Of a stretch of DNA of 22,234 nucleotides, positions 1 through 7,413 are shown in pieces (positions within the stretch are counted from its first letter, which is position 1; each line of letters begins with the position of its first letter). The stretch is from Granulicella sibirica. Its GTDB lineage: Bacteria > Acidobacteriota > Terriglobia > Terriglobales > Acidobacteriaceae. The stretch spans positions 1 through 22,234 of the forward strand of contig NZ_RDSM01000008.1 in NCBI RefSeq assembly GCF_004115155.1, written 5' to 3'. A program made the position numbers and the translations under genes. The notes below the pieces were generated by a model. The model was not told the DNA's origin, searched no databases, and saw nothing but the letters and a program-made list of their open reading frames with translations.

Positions 1-584
1 GTGCCACCGGCTGCCGTATAGCAGAAGCCATCCTTTACATAGATGCGATCAGAAAGGACTTGAACCTCAGGATACCTTGTCGCCATGTGCTCCAGGTACG
101 TCCAATGAGTTGTCGCTTGCTTCTGTCGAAGTAGTCCGGCTTCCGCTAGGAGCAGGCTACCCGAACCTACACCGGCGACTCGTCGGGCTGCGGCGCAATG
201 CAGCCGTGCCCACTCCGCTAACTCCTTCATCCTATGTTCAGGAAAAGCCATGGGCCCTGAATGTCCCCCGGCAAAAAGAATAGTGTCGGCACTCGGAACA
301 AGCTCAGGCAACTCGAATTCATCCACGAATTGTTCGTAAGTTCTGGGTGCAATTCCTCGAGGCTCCAGAGAAATGATCCGCACATCGTAAAGTAGCTCGG
401 ACAGATCCGCATTTACAACTTCGAACACCTCAGCAGGACCGAACACATTGATTGGGCTGCTTGATGGTAGCGCCAGAAGAATCACGCGTATAGGTTTTCG
501 TTTGAGCCCAGCGGGATCCGGACTTTGCGGCGACTTTGCTCGTGTCCTTGGCCCGTCATAGGAACTCCTTCTGCCTGTGATCAT
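1..584 (-). CDS. GlxA-family regulator, N-terminal DJ-1/PfpI domain (partial)
   Basis: Runs off the left edge; 194 residues are visible. Reading the minus strand gives a DJ-1/PfpI-like domain of the kind fused to AraC-type DNA-binding domains in GlxA regulators: the first strand and FGPAEVF at residues 34-54, AGGHSGPM at 105-112, the elbow GVGSGSLLLAEAGLL at 138-152 and the ATTHW motif at 157-161. The usual elbow cysteine (VCSG) is glycine here (V139-G140-S-G), so no DJ-1-type catalysis is expected; these domains normally sense a ligand. The in-frame ATG at 584 overlaps the stop of the upstream regulator (TGATG), which implies translational coupling. A much better Shine-Dalgarno (AAGGAG) precedes another ATG at 558, but that ATG is out of frame with the domain, so an early frameshift or a start at GTG 485 is possible. 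The AraC-type half should lie beyond position 1. Confidence 0.82.
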   Translation of the reverse strand, partial: MITGRRSSYDGPRTRAKSPQSPDPAGLKRKPIRVILLALPSSSPINVFGPAEVFEVVNADLSELLYDVRIISLEPRGIAPRTYEQFVDEFELPELVPSADTILFAGGHSGPMAFPEHRMKELAEWARLHCAAARRVAGVGSGSLLLAEAGLLRQKQATTHWTYLEHMATRYPEVQVLSDRIYVKDGFCYTAAGG

Positions 585-1117
585 CAAGTCCATCCGAGTC
601 GATATCCATTGCTGGTAGCAGGAGGAGCTTCAGTACGGACCCTTTCGTTCGATTGAATTCTGTACTTCCCTGGAGGAATGCCAAAGGTCTTTGTGAATGG
701 GCGTCGGAAAGCTTCGACGCTGCCAAAGCCGCTAGCCTTTGCAACTTCAAACAGGCTCAGGCTCGGGCTCGCAAGATGTTGACACGCAGCCTCGAGTCGC
801 AGCTCAGTCACGTGGCGTCCAGGAGTCTTGCCAACGGTGCGGGTAAAGTGTCGCACGAAATTCCTCGGGCTCATGGCCACCCGTTTTGCGAGTTCGCTAA
901 CGGAGAGGTCGTCGTCGAGATTGTCCGCAATCCAAAACAGAAGATTACTAATCGACCGAGCAGCTGATGTTTGCGCTAAAAGCGTGGTACTCAATTGCGG
1001 TTGAGCACCCGACCGGCGCAGGAAGAGTACCATGTGCTTCGCCACCTCCGCGGGCCCAAAAATGTTCATAAGACTGGCTGACGGTAGCGCAAGCAAAGTC
1101 ACGTTGAGCGGCATCAT
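584..1117 (-). CDS. AraC-type regulator, GlxA-like with internally deleted DJ-1 domain
   Basis: A 177-residue protein. Residues 5-25 match the very start of a GlxA-type DJ-1/PfpI domain (LLALPSASLMNIFGPAEV). Residues 26-36 (AKHMVLFLRRSG) match the very end of that domain. The roughly 150 residues normally between are missing, in frame. Residues 55-155 form a complete AraC/XylS DNA-binding domain with two helix-turn-helix units (about 71-92 and 119-142), including FGSVEAFRRPFTKTFGIPPGKYR. An AGGAGG Shine-Dalgarno sits next to the tandem ATG codons at 1117 and 1114; the second is better spaced. The stop overlaps the ATG of the next regulator. It could be a deletion product of tandem duplicated glxA-like genes or a functional sensor-less regulator; the open frame and good ribosome site favour expression. 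Confidence 0.78.
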   Translation of the reverse strand: MMPLNVTLLALPSASLMNIFGPAEVAKHMVLFLRRSGAQPQLSTTLLAQTSAARSISNLLFWIADNLDDDLSVSELAKRVAMSPRNFVRHFTRTVGKTPGRHVTELRLEAACQHLASPSLSLFEVAKASGFGSVEAFRRPFTKTFGIPPGKYRIQSNERVRTEAPPATSNGYRLGWT

Positions 1118-1411
1118 ACCTCCTGGGTTGCGTCTAGCGGTTCAGCAAGGTTTCGACTGTAAGACTATCGACGCAGCCCTCTCCAACGCGCCCCCTTACT
1201 GGCGAGGGGATTTAACTGCATGCGTGACGAGTCGAATCACGGACGTTTGAATGTTGAAGTTGTCCCCTTGCATAACAGAATGGCAGCGGCTGCGTAAAAC
1301 GAAACGCCTCACGAACCGATCATGACAGTTTGAACCGCCCGAAGATATTGCCTGATGAGGGGGGACGGCCCCCCCCCAATCCGGGGGGGGGTATGTGCAA
1401 CCCGCGGCACT
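1118..1411. other. Intergenic region between regulators
   Basis: About 290 bases with no convincing coding frame. It holds the leader of the AraC-type regulator on its left and the 3' side of the response-regulator gene on its right, including the C/G-tract hairpin listed separately. Confidence 0.6.
1369..1391 (-). terminator. C9/G9 hairpin downstream of the response regulator
   Basis: Nine C, a five-base AATCC loop and nine G form a perfect hairpin about 20 bases past the response-regulator stop, with a further G6 run at 1359-1364. Position suggests a transcription terminator for the minus-strand gene, but there is no T tract after the stem, so intrinsic termination is uncertain. The G runs could also form a quadruplex. 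Confidence 0.4.
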
Positions 1412-2044
1412 CTAAAGGTCGAGGAAGCCTCGTTGCAGCGCGATCGTCACGGCGTGAGTACGGTCGTTCGCCTTCAGCTTGGCCAAGATACTCGTCATGT
1501 GTGCTTTGACGGTGTCCGCGCCGATGTTGAGATGGTCCGCGACCAGCTTGTTGGAGTAGCCGAGGGCAACTAGGTGCAAGACCTCCAGTTCACGCGGAGT
1601 AAGCTGTACGCCGCCGGTGTGCTGAGCGAGTTCCAGCGCCACCTCTGCCTGCACGCACACTCCGCCGGCAAACACCGTGCGAATCGCCTCACGCAATTCT
1701 CGCCGTGCCGAGGCCTTCAACAAGTAACCCACCGCTCCTGCCTTCAACGCCCGCCGGGCTTGCACATCGCCGGAGTACGTCGTTAGCACAATCACCCGCG
1801 CGATGCCGTCTTGCCGACGCAGTTCCTCAATCACCTGGATGCCATCCATGTCCGGCAGCCGCAGGTCGAGTAGGACCACATCCGGGCGAAGCTTTTCGTA
1901 GGAGGCAAGCGTCTCATGGCCACTCTCCGCCTCCCCAACAACGTCCATATCCGGCTGGCCGACGATCATGGAACGCACACCCTCTCGCACTACGGGATGA
2001 TCATCCACAAGCAGAACGCGAATCTTCGCCGGGCCAGAAGACAC
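1412..2044 (-). CDS. NarL/LuxR-family response regulator
   Basis: Cytoplasmic two-component response regulator of 210 residues. The receiver domain (about 8-125) has the acidic pair D14/D15, phospho-acceptor D60 in VVLLDLRLPDMDG, the switch threonine T88 (VIVLTTYSGD) and K110 (YLLKASA). The C-terminal LuxR helix-turn-helix (about 147-200) begins LTPRELEVLHLVALG and includes DTVKAHMTSILAKL. The start chosen is GTG at 2044, seven bases after AAGGAG and directly before the first receiver strand; the open frame extends 19 codons further upstream but without a ribosome site. The nearest histidine kinase of the matching HisKA_3 type is the one at 3201 on the other strand, the likely partner. Target genes are unknown; the adjacent GH43-like gene is a candidate. 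Confidence 0.93.
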   Translation of the reverse strand: MSSGPAKIRVLLVDDHPVVREGVRSMIVGQPDMDVVGEAESGHETLASYEKLRPDVVLLDLRLPDMDGIQVIEELRRQDGIARVIVLTTYSGDVQARRALKAGAVGYLLKASARRELREAIRTVFAGGVCVQAEVALELAQHTGGVQLTPRELEVLHLVALGYSNKLVADHLNIGADTVKAHMTSILAKLKANDRTHAVTIALQRGFLDL

Positions 2045-2143
2045 TGTGCAACTCCTTTGCAGAGACAGTTTACGCGTGCCCGGACAGGTACAGGCGCGCA
2101 CACAATCACGGCGATCGCCCGGGTCCAGAAAACAAAAGCCGGG

Positions 2144-2854
2144 CTAGTTGGTGGCCGCCGTGATCCATGTCGCCAGAGACGTGTTCGCCGTGGCCGAGAC
2201 GGTCGTGTTGAGGGGTATGGCGAAGGTCAGCCGCATCGCATACGGCTGGCGTACGGCCGGATTGAACATGCCACCACTCGCTGTCACGGAGGGATCATAC
2301 CCCGCGAAGTACAGGTACCAGGTGCCCGCCGGATACTGCACCAGCGAAGGCACTCCCGGTGCCTGGACCATAGCGTTCACATAGTTGGGCCACCCAGGTT
2401 GGGAGGATTGAAGCAGATACACCACCTCAGCCTGTGCCGCTGGATTGCACGGGACATTGCCGGTGTCCTGCTGCAGGATCTTCTTGTACGGCCCAAGCAG
2501 CGTGTCAGCCCAGGCAATTCCCACCTTGTAGCAGGGCGTCTCAAAAGGTCCGGTGGGGTACGCCATTGTGTATTTTCCGGAAAACGCCGATATGTTTCCT
2601 GTCTCAATCAGCTTGAACTGGCTGCTTGAGCTCGCACAGGCAAACAACTCGGAGTTGAAGCTCTTATCGCCTGAGGAATCTGTGTTCTCGGGCACCAGCA
2701 AGTGGACCGGTGCGCTGTTGTTCAGTTGCGTCGCCGAGTTCATCAACTTCGCCACAATTCCGTCCTGCGCAGTGCTCACCCCTGCCAGCCGTATGCTAGT
2801 CGGCACGGGCAAGATTGCCGGGTGCCACCTAAGATGCGATCTGGTAAAACGCAT
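2144..2854 (-). CDS. GH43-like beta-propeller protein, N-terminally truncated
   Basis: A 236-residue open frame. Residues around YTMAYPTGPF, VGIAWADTLLGPYKKI and AGTWYLYFAGYDP resemble successive blades of five-bladed GH43/GH62-type glycosidases (hydrophobic strand, then SxxLLGPY-like turns). The first blades, the catalytic aspartate region and a signal peptide are absent; an in-frame TAG lies five codons upstream of the ATG and no Shine-Dalgarno is visible there. It therefore looks like the C-terminal two-thirds of a secreted carbohydrate-active protein that lost its front, probably a relic. It lies between the response regulator and the sensor kinase. The family call is by eye and moderate; another beta-propeller lectin-like protein is possible. 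Confidence 0.5.
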   Translation of the reverse strand: MRFTRSHLRWHPAILPVPTSIRLAGVSTAQDGIVAKLMNSATQLNNSAPVHLLVPENTDSSGDKSFNSELFACASSSSQFKLIETGNISAFSGKYTMAYPTGPFETPCYKVGIAWADTLLGPYKKILQQDTGNVPCNPAAQAEVVYLLQSSQPGWPNYVNAMVQAPGVPSLVQYPAGTWYLYFAGYDPSVTASGGMFNPAVRQPYAMRLTFAIPLNTTVSATANTSLATWITAATN

Positions 2855-3200
2855 GCGGAACCATGGCTAGTCGTCACGCAGCAGCACGTTGCTCCGTGAC
2901 GTCACAACGCCCGTTCGCTGCCTGGGGCGGCGGCGCGCCGGATAGCACATAGTATTCCGCCATGGACAGTACACTTGCTACCCACTTTAAAATAGGAGCG
3001 CCACCTTCCATCCTCTCAGACCACTATCAATCAATTTGATGGCAAACTACGCCTCCAGGGTGGCGCAAATGCAGACAATTGTGCGCTACATCCTGCCACC
3101 CCGCAGTTTGGGCCGCCAATGGTCGTATCCGCCTTACAATAACCTCAGCAGGTTGCCCTTGGGGTGACGGCTTTCGCTGCCAGCTCTCTCACGGAACGCG
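2855..3200. other. Divergent intergenic region upstream of the sensor kinase
   Basis: About 345 bases without a gene, between the GH43-like frame and the kinase. It contains the inverted repeat at 2873-2905. A TACAAT at 3135-3140 could be a -10 box for the kinase, but no -35 hexamer stands at normal spacing. Only a weak GGA-type ribosome site precedes the kinase ATG. Confidence 0.5.
2873..2905. repeat. Stem-loop with overlapping GTGACGTCAC palindrome
   Basis: GTCACG at 2873-2878 pairs with CGTGAC at 2895-2900, with an inner AGCA/TGCT stem. The right arm is also the left half of a perfect ten-base palindrome GTGACGTCAC at 2896-2905. Its place between divergent genes suits an operator or a transcript 5' hairpin; the function is inferred only from position. 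Confidence 0.5.
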
Positions 3201-6176
3201 ATGAACATCTTTTACCGACGCATTGTCCTTCTGCTTTCGGTGTTTCTCTGCTTCAGGTCCGTTGCCGTTGCGCAGATGCAACCGCTCGGCCAGATGCAGC
3301 ACGACACCTGGGCTGGCCACGATGGGGCTCCCCTTGGCGTCCGCGCTCTCGCTCTAGGGCACGACGGGCTGCTCTATCTCGCGACCTTCCAGGGCCTGTT
3401 CCACTTCGACGGATCATCCTTCGAGCACGTCACCGTTCCAGGTGTCGTCCTCGGCTCTTCACTCCTAGATCTACTGTCCACCCAGCAGGGTGATATGCTT
3501 CTCATCTTCGCGCACGGCGCTCCGATTCTTCTTCATCGGCGGCAGGGCGAATACTTGGGTCGAGTCGAAGGCGCGGATCTGGATTCAATTAAGTATCCGC
3601 AACAGTCGCCTGACGGCACTATCTGGGCTGTTCTCAACGAGCGATTGCTGGTCTTTCTCGGACCGGACCTCGTCTGGCACGTGGTAGCCGACCCCGGCAA
3701 CGGCCGCGCACACGTCACGCAACTCTTCGCGGATACGAGTGGCGTTCTTTGGACGGTCGAAGATGATCGCGTCTACCGCCGCACGCCGGACGCTGCCTAC
3801 CAGGCGCTGGACGTCTTCGTTTACGGTCCGTGCAAATTCACCGGCGGTGCCGACGGAAGTCTCTGGATCGCAAGCTCCGGACCCGCGCCCAAAGATACCG
3901 CCGCCCAGCACCTTCTGCACCTGGATGCGTCCGGTCATGTTCTCCCGACCCCTTCCGTCCGAGAGCCGCTTTCGGCACCCTTGGTAACCCGGGATGGTTC
4001 GCTTTGGCTTCTCACATCAGGCTTTGAGCTCATGCATCTGCCCACCCCAGCCTTCCAGTCATTTCCGGAGCGTCCTGAGGAGATGGTCCCTTTGCGTACG
4101 GCCGTCGGTCTCTACACTGCGAACGCGTTGCTGCAATCGAGCGACGGGTCCATCTGGGTTGGCGGCATGGGGGGCCTGGAGCGCTTTAAAACCTCCACGC
4201 TCATCCCGCTGTTTCCCCACGCAACGCCGGGCAGTTGGGAGTTTTGCCCCGGAAAAAACGGCGGTCAGTGGATCATCGACGCGCACAGCAACCTCTTGCT
4301 GCGGCATAGCGATGGCCTGATCGAAAAGAAGGAAACACAGGTTGAGGATCTGGACTGTTCACCCTTCGGAAATCAGCTTCGCAAGTCCACCGGACTAGCC
4401 ATGCTGGAGAACGATCACGTCACCATGCTCCCCCCTCCCTTCCCCGACAAGCCGGGCCTGGGCAATCACTACATCTTTACCGGCTCCGGCCGCACCGCGG
4501 ATGGGTCCGTGCTGGCCGTCGTCGCCGGCGCGGCCCTCGGGCGCTACCTGCTCCGATACCAGCATTACCGATGGCAGCAGCTCAATCCCGGCTGGCAGGG
4601 TGCAGAGCTTAGCGGCATATACACCGCGCGCAGCGGCGAAACCTATTTCGGCGATCGCGCCGGCGCTGTTGGCGTCCTTGACCCGGGCGCGGCTCGGGTC
4701 CGCTCCCTGGGCTCCGTAGGCTCGAACGCTATCCTCGGCTTCACGGAAACAAGACTTGGGCTACTCGCGTATGGGGTCAGCAACATCGCTGTCCGGACAA
4801 ACGGGTCCTTCCATCAGCTGCGCTTTGCCGACCCAAACGACGCAACCATGGTCACTGGCCTGGTGGAAGCAGACGATGGCGATCTTTGGCTGAACTGCAT
4901 CAAGGGCGTGGTGCGCATTCGTGCAGAAGAGTTCCAACAGGCGCTCAGCGATCCCACCCATCGGCTGCTTACGAACAATATCGCAGAAGGCGACTACACC
5001 GGCCCTACCCAGATGAACCTCTTCAGCGAGACCGTTCACAAGGACGCGAATGGACGCATCTGGTTCGACACACCCAATGGCATTGTGTCGCTTGTCTCAC
5101 AAGACATTCGGCCCTTTGAACTGCCTACCGTCACGATCAAAGACGCTCTTGTTGACGGCTCTCCCTTTCCGCAGAACCGCTCCCTGGCACCCGGCGTCAA
5201 CGTCTTCAGCGTCCACTACGTCGGCGTAGACTTTTCCGATCCTTCCGGCCTCTCCTACGCCTACCGCTTGGACGGCTACGACAACGACTGGCAATTGGTA
5301 GGTCAAAGAACTGAGGCCGTCTACACGCACCTCCGCGCTGGCCGCTACACCTTCTCCCTCAAGGCCCGCAATGCTTTCGGAAACTGGACACGGCCAGTCT
5401 CTTTCGATACGTTCACTGTTCAGCCCCACTACTATGAACGGGGCTGGTTCATCGCCCTGGTCACGCTGCTTCTTATTGCTCTCTTTACCCTCGCAATCCG
5501 CCAACGTCTGCGCCTGGCGGCTGACAGGATCCGCAGAAACGCGGAAGAGCGCGCCGACGAGCGCATCACCATCGCACGCGACCTCCACGACACTCTCCTG
5601 CAGGGCATACAGGGCTTGCTCTTTTCCTTTCACGTTGCCATTGAAGGTGTTCCTGACCGCCATCCATCCCGTCCGGCCCTGGAACGCGCCCTGACCAGCG
5701 CGGAAAAGCTGATCGTGGAGGGCCGCGACCGCGTAAAGGGTCTCCGTGGCCAGGCCATCACCGGCGATGAGCTCAGCCGTCTCTTAACAAACGTTGCAGA
5801 AGACCTGGGCTGCGGCCGGCTGCTGCATCTGGATGTCATCGGCGACCCGATGAGCAATAACAATCTCCGAGACTCCGTAGCTGCCGAGCTCTTTCTTATT
5901 GCGCGTGAGGCAATCGTCAACGCCGTCCGGCACGCGCAAGCCTCACGCATCACCGTTCGGCTCCGTTTTGCATTCTCCGACTTCACCCTGGACTGTGAAG
6001 ATGATGGCGTCGGCTTCACGCCCCCCGCGGCATTTTCTAAAAACCAGACCCGCTGGGGGCTGCCCGGCATGCAGGAGCGTGTCGCCAAACTACCCGGCAC
6101 CCTAGAGGTGCGCACCGCACCAGGCGAGGGTACGCTGGTGCGGGTCACCCTCAAAGCACGCGACGCCTACCGGTAA
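3201..6176 (+). CDS. Propeller/Y_Y_Y-domain sensor histidine kinase
   Basis: Membrane sensor kinase of 991 residues, intact. A Sec-type signal peptide (about 1-25, cleavage near VAVAQ) leads into a periplasmic two-component-regulator propeller with repeated blade motifs such as DGLLYLATFQGLFHFDG, DGSLWIASSG, DGSIWVGGMGGLERF and NGRIWFDTPNGIVSL. A Y_Y_Y domain follows (about 640-740, with YRLDGYDNDWQ and AGRYTFSLKARNAFGNW), then one membrane helix (about 748-767). The cytoplasmic part has a HisKA_3 dimerisation segment with phospho-acceptor H796 (ARDLHDTLLQG) and a HATPase_c domain with the N box at N907 (REAIVNAVRHA), DDGVGF and WGLPGMQERV. By family it should phosphorylate a NarL-type regulator, most likely the one at 1412-2044. 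The ligand is unknown; similar kinases sense polysaccharide breakdown products. It is visibly GC-richer than the DNA to its right. Confidence 0.95.
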   Translation: MNIFYRRIVLLLSVFLCFRSVAVAQMQPLGQMQHDTWAGHDGAPLGVRALALGHDGLLYLATFQGLFHFDGSSFEHVTVPGVVLGSSLLDLLSTQQGDMLLIFAHGAPILLHRRQGEYLGRVEGADLDSIKYPQQSPDGTIWAVLNERLLVFLGPDLVWHVVADPGNGRAHVTQLFADTSGVLWTVEDDRVYRRTPDAAYQALDVFVYGPCKFTGGADGSLWIASSGPAPKDTAAQHLLHLDASGHVLPTPSVREPLSAPLVTRDGSLWLLTSGFELMHLPTPAFQSFPERPEEMVPLRTAVGLYTANALLQSSDGSIWVGGMGGLERFKTSTLIPLFPHATPGSWEFCPGKNGGQWIIDAHSNLLLRHSDGLIEKKETQVEDLDCSPFGNQLRKSTGLAMLENDHVTMLPPPFPDKPGLGNHYIFTGSGRTADGSVLAVVAGAALGRYLLRYQHYRWQQLNPGWQGAELSGIYTARSGETYFGDRAGAVGVLDPGAARVRSLGSVGSNAILGFTETRLGLLAYGVSNIAVRTNGSFHQLRFADPNDATMVTGLVEADDGDLWLNCIKGVVRIRAEEFQQALSDPTHRLLTNNIAEGDYTGPTQMNLFSETVHKDANGRIWFDTPNGIVSLVSQDIRPFELPTVTIKDALVDGSPFPQNRSLAPGVNVFSVHYVGVDFSDPSGLSYAYRLDGYDNDWQLVGQRTEAVYTHLRAGRYTFSLKARNAFGNWTRPVSFDTFTVQPHYYERGWFIALVTLLLIALFTLAIRQRLRLAADRIRRNAEERADERITIARDLHDTLLQGIQGLLFSFHVAIEGVPDRHPSRPALERALTSAEKLIVEGRDRVKGLRGQAITGDELSRLLTNVAEDLGCGRLLHLDVIGDPMSNNNLRDSVAAELFLIAREAIVNAVRHAQASRITVRLRFAFSDFTLDCEDDGVGFTPPAAFSKNQTRWGLPGMQERVAKLPGTLEVRTAPGEGTLVRVTLKARDAYR

Positions 6177-6178
6177 AC

Positions 6179-6192
6179 GGCTCTGTTGCAAA
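6179..6192 (+). repeat. Left terminal inverted repeat of the IS6 element
   Basis: GGCTCTGTTGCAAA, the expected outer end of an IS6-family element. An inverted copy of its inner part (ATTTGCAACA) lies at 6342-6351. Confidence 0.8.
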
Positions 6193-6197
6193 TGTAT

Positions 6198-6378
6198 GGT
6201 CCGCCGTCTGACTGCAAGGGAAAAGCTGAGGGATGAGAAAGTCTGCGTCAATGTATCCGGCCTTCTGGTGGAGAATATCTCCCGGCCATGATGAGATACG
6301 CCGCGTCCCTGTCCTGATAAGTTTCTCGGCCTTGGAAGGCCATTTGCAACATCAGGTTTCAGGTCCGCCGTTTGACTG
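6198..6378. repeat. Duplicated left-end segment inside the IS
   Basis: A 17-base sequence GGTCCGCCGTCTGACTG at 6198-6214 recurs at 6362-6378 with one mismatch. Each copy is preceded by a TTGCAA-containing end-like sequence. This suggests two nested or recombined IS left ends about 164 bp apart. Confidence 0.6.
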
Positions 6379-6465
6379 TTCTTTCATCCTGACTCTTCCT
6401 GCGCAGCCTTCGGGGGTGAGCTTTAGGTACGTCGCTACTGAATAGCGGAGAAGCGAGCAAGCTTG

Positions 6466-7216
6466 CGAGCGCCTTTTGATGCCTGATTAGGTAGCCATCG
6501 GTACTGGGAATGCTCGATAATCATTGCCACTCGACAACTCTGGAGCAAATGATGGGTGAGCGTGGCGTGCCCGTTGATCACTCCACGATCTATCGTTGGG
6601 TTCAGAGGTACGCGCCGGAGATCGAAAAGCGGCTGCGCTGGCAGTGGCGCCGCCCGCAAACGACGAGTTGGCGGGTTGACGAAACCTATATCAAGGTTCG
6701 TGGTCAGTGGACGTATCTGTACCGAGTTGTCGACAAGCATGGAAACACAATCGATTTCCATCTCTCACCGACACGCAACGCCAAAGCGGCGAATCGCTTC
6801 CTTGGCAAGGCGCTGAACGGTTTGAAGGATGGGGGGAGGCCGGGGGTCATCAACACGGACAAAGCGCCGACCTACAGTATCGCGATCTCATAACTTAACG
6901 CCGTGAGCAAATGTCCTGAGAAAACGGTGCATCGACAAGCAACGTTTGTGAACAATGTCGTCGAAGCCGATCATGGCAAGCTGAAGCAACTGATCCGTTC
7001 AGTGAGGGGCTTCAGAACGCTGAAGACAGCTTACGCGACGATCCGACGGTTTGAGGTGATGCGTGCATTACACAAGGGTCAAGCGGCGATCTTCAACCTC
7101 ACACAAGACGTCCGCAGCGAGGCGCGCACGTAGAACGGGCCTTCGGGATCGGTGCCAGTGCGCTCGCCGAGGCAGTCGCTCTCATCGGTGAAGGCCTCAA
7201 ACTACAGACTGCTTGA
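6466..7216 (+). pseudogene. IS6-family DDE transposase, disrupted
   Basis: Fragments in order form one IS6 transposase: a degenerate N-terminus around 6472-6545 (PFDA, then RYWECS and TRQL), the helix-turn-helix VDHSTIYRWVQRYAPEIEKR, the first catalytic Asp in WRVDETYIKVRGQWTYLYR, the second in VINTDKAPTY, the Glu in NNVVEADHGKLK, and a C-terminal VERAFGIGASALAEAV. Lesions: a frameshift near 6535-6540, a TGA in the N-terminal frame, a TAA nonsense codon at 6891-6893 with the reading frame continuing unchanged after it, and a frameshift near 7130 before the tail that ends at 7216. All three catalytic residues survive, but no full-length enzyme can be made. The 5' boundary is approximate. Confidence 0.88.
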
Positions 7217-7262
7217 AATTCAGGGCAGGCAACGTCTCGGACGCCCTTCATCCAACCCTAAA

Positions 7263-7276
7263 GGTTCAACAGAGCC
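7263..7276 (-). repeat. Right terminal inverted repeat of the IS6 element
   Basis: GGTTCAACAGAGCC; its last ten bases are the exact complement of the left end, while the inner four have diverged. Confidence 0.7.
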
Positions 7277-7413
7277 CGACGGCGGCTACTTGATCGAAAA
7301 GAAGCTGCGCTACACTAACACTCCACGGTACAAAGATCGGGCAGACCAAGAGTGCATTTTCGTGGAATACCTAAAGGTATACATGTCCATGCGGATCGAC
7401 ATGCATCTTGGCG

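Larger units (their letters stand above)
6179..7276 (+). mobile_element. Decayed IS6-family insertion sequence
   Basis: The left end GGCTCTGTTGCAAA (6179-6192) matches the IS6/IS26-type terminal repeat and begins two bases after the kinase stop. The right end CAACAGAGCC (7267-7276) is the inverted counterpart. Between them lies a broken DDE transposase. At 1098 bp it is longer than the usual 0.8 kb because about 280 bp of rearranged, partly duplicated sequence precedes the transposase. The flanking octamers (cggtaaac and cgacggcg) differ, so no target duplication is left. Confidence 0.8.

Noticed and set aside
653..967. 104-codon plus-strand open frame
   Set aside because: Lies antisense inside the AraC-type regulator; composition follows the complementary strand and it shows no ribosome site or family features.
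3105..3145. Sigma-70 promoter for the kinase (TTGGGC and TACAAT)
   Set aside because: The spacer would be 21 bases, too long for a normal promoter; only the -10-like box is mentioned.
5097..5663. 188-codon minus-strand frame
   Set aside because: Fully antisense to the conserved kinase domains; a shadow of GC-rich codon use.
5630..6154. 174-codon minus-strand frame rich in Arg and Ser
   Set aside because: Antisense to the HATPase domain, with composition typical of a shadow frame.
6171..7284. Target-site duplication around the IS6 element
   Set aside because: The octamers flanking the two ends do not match.
7365..7403. Small inverted repeats (ATACC/GGTAT and CATGTC/GACATG) as a terminator for the four-cysteine protein gene
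   Set aside because: Stems are only five to six bases with no T tract; such repeats occur by chance.
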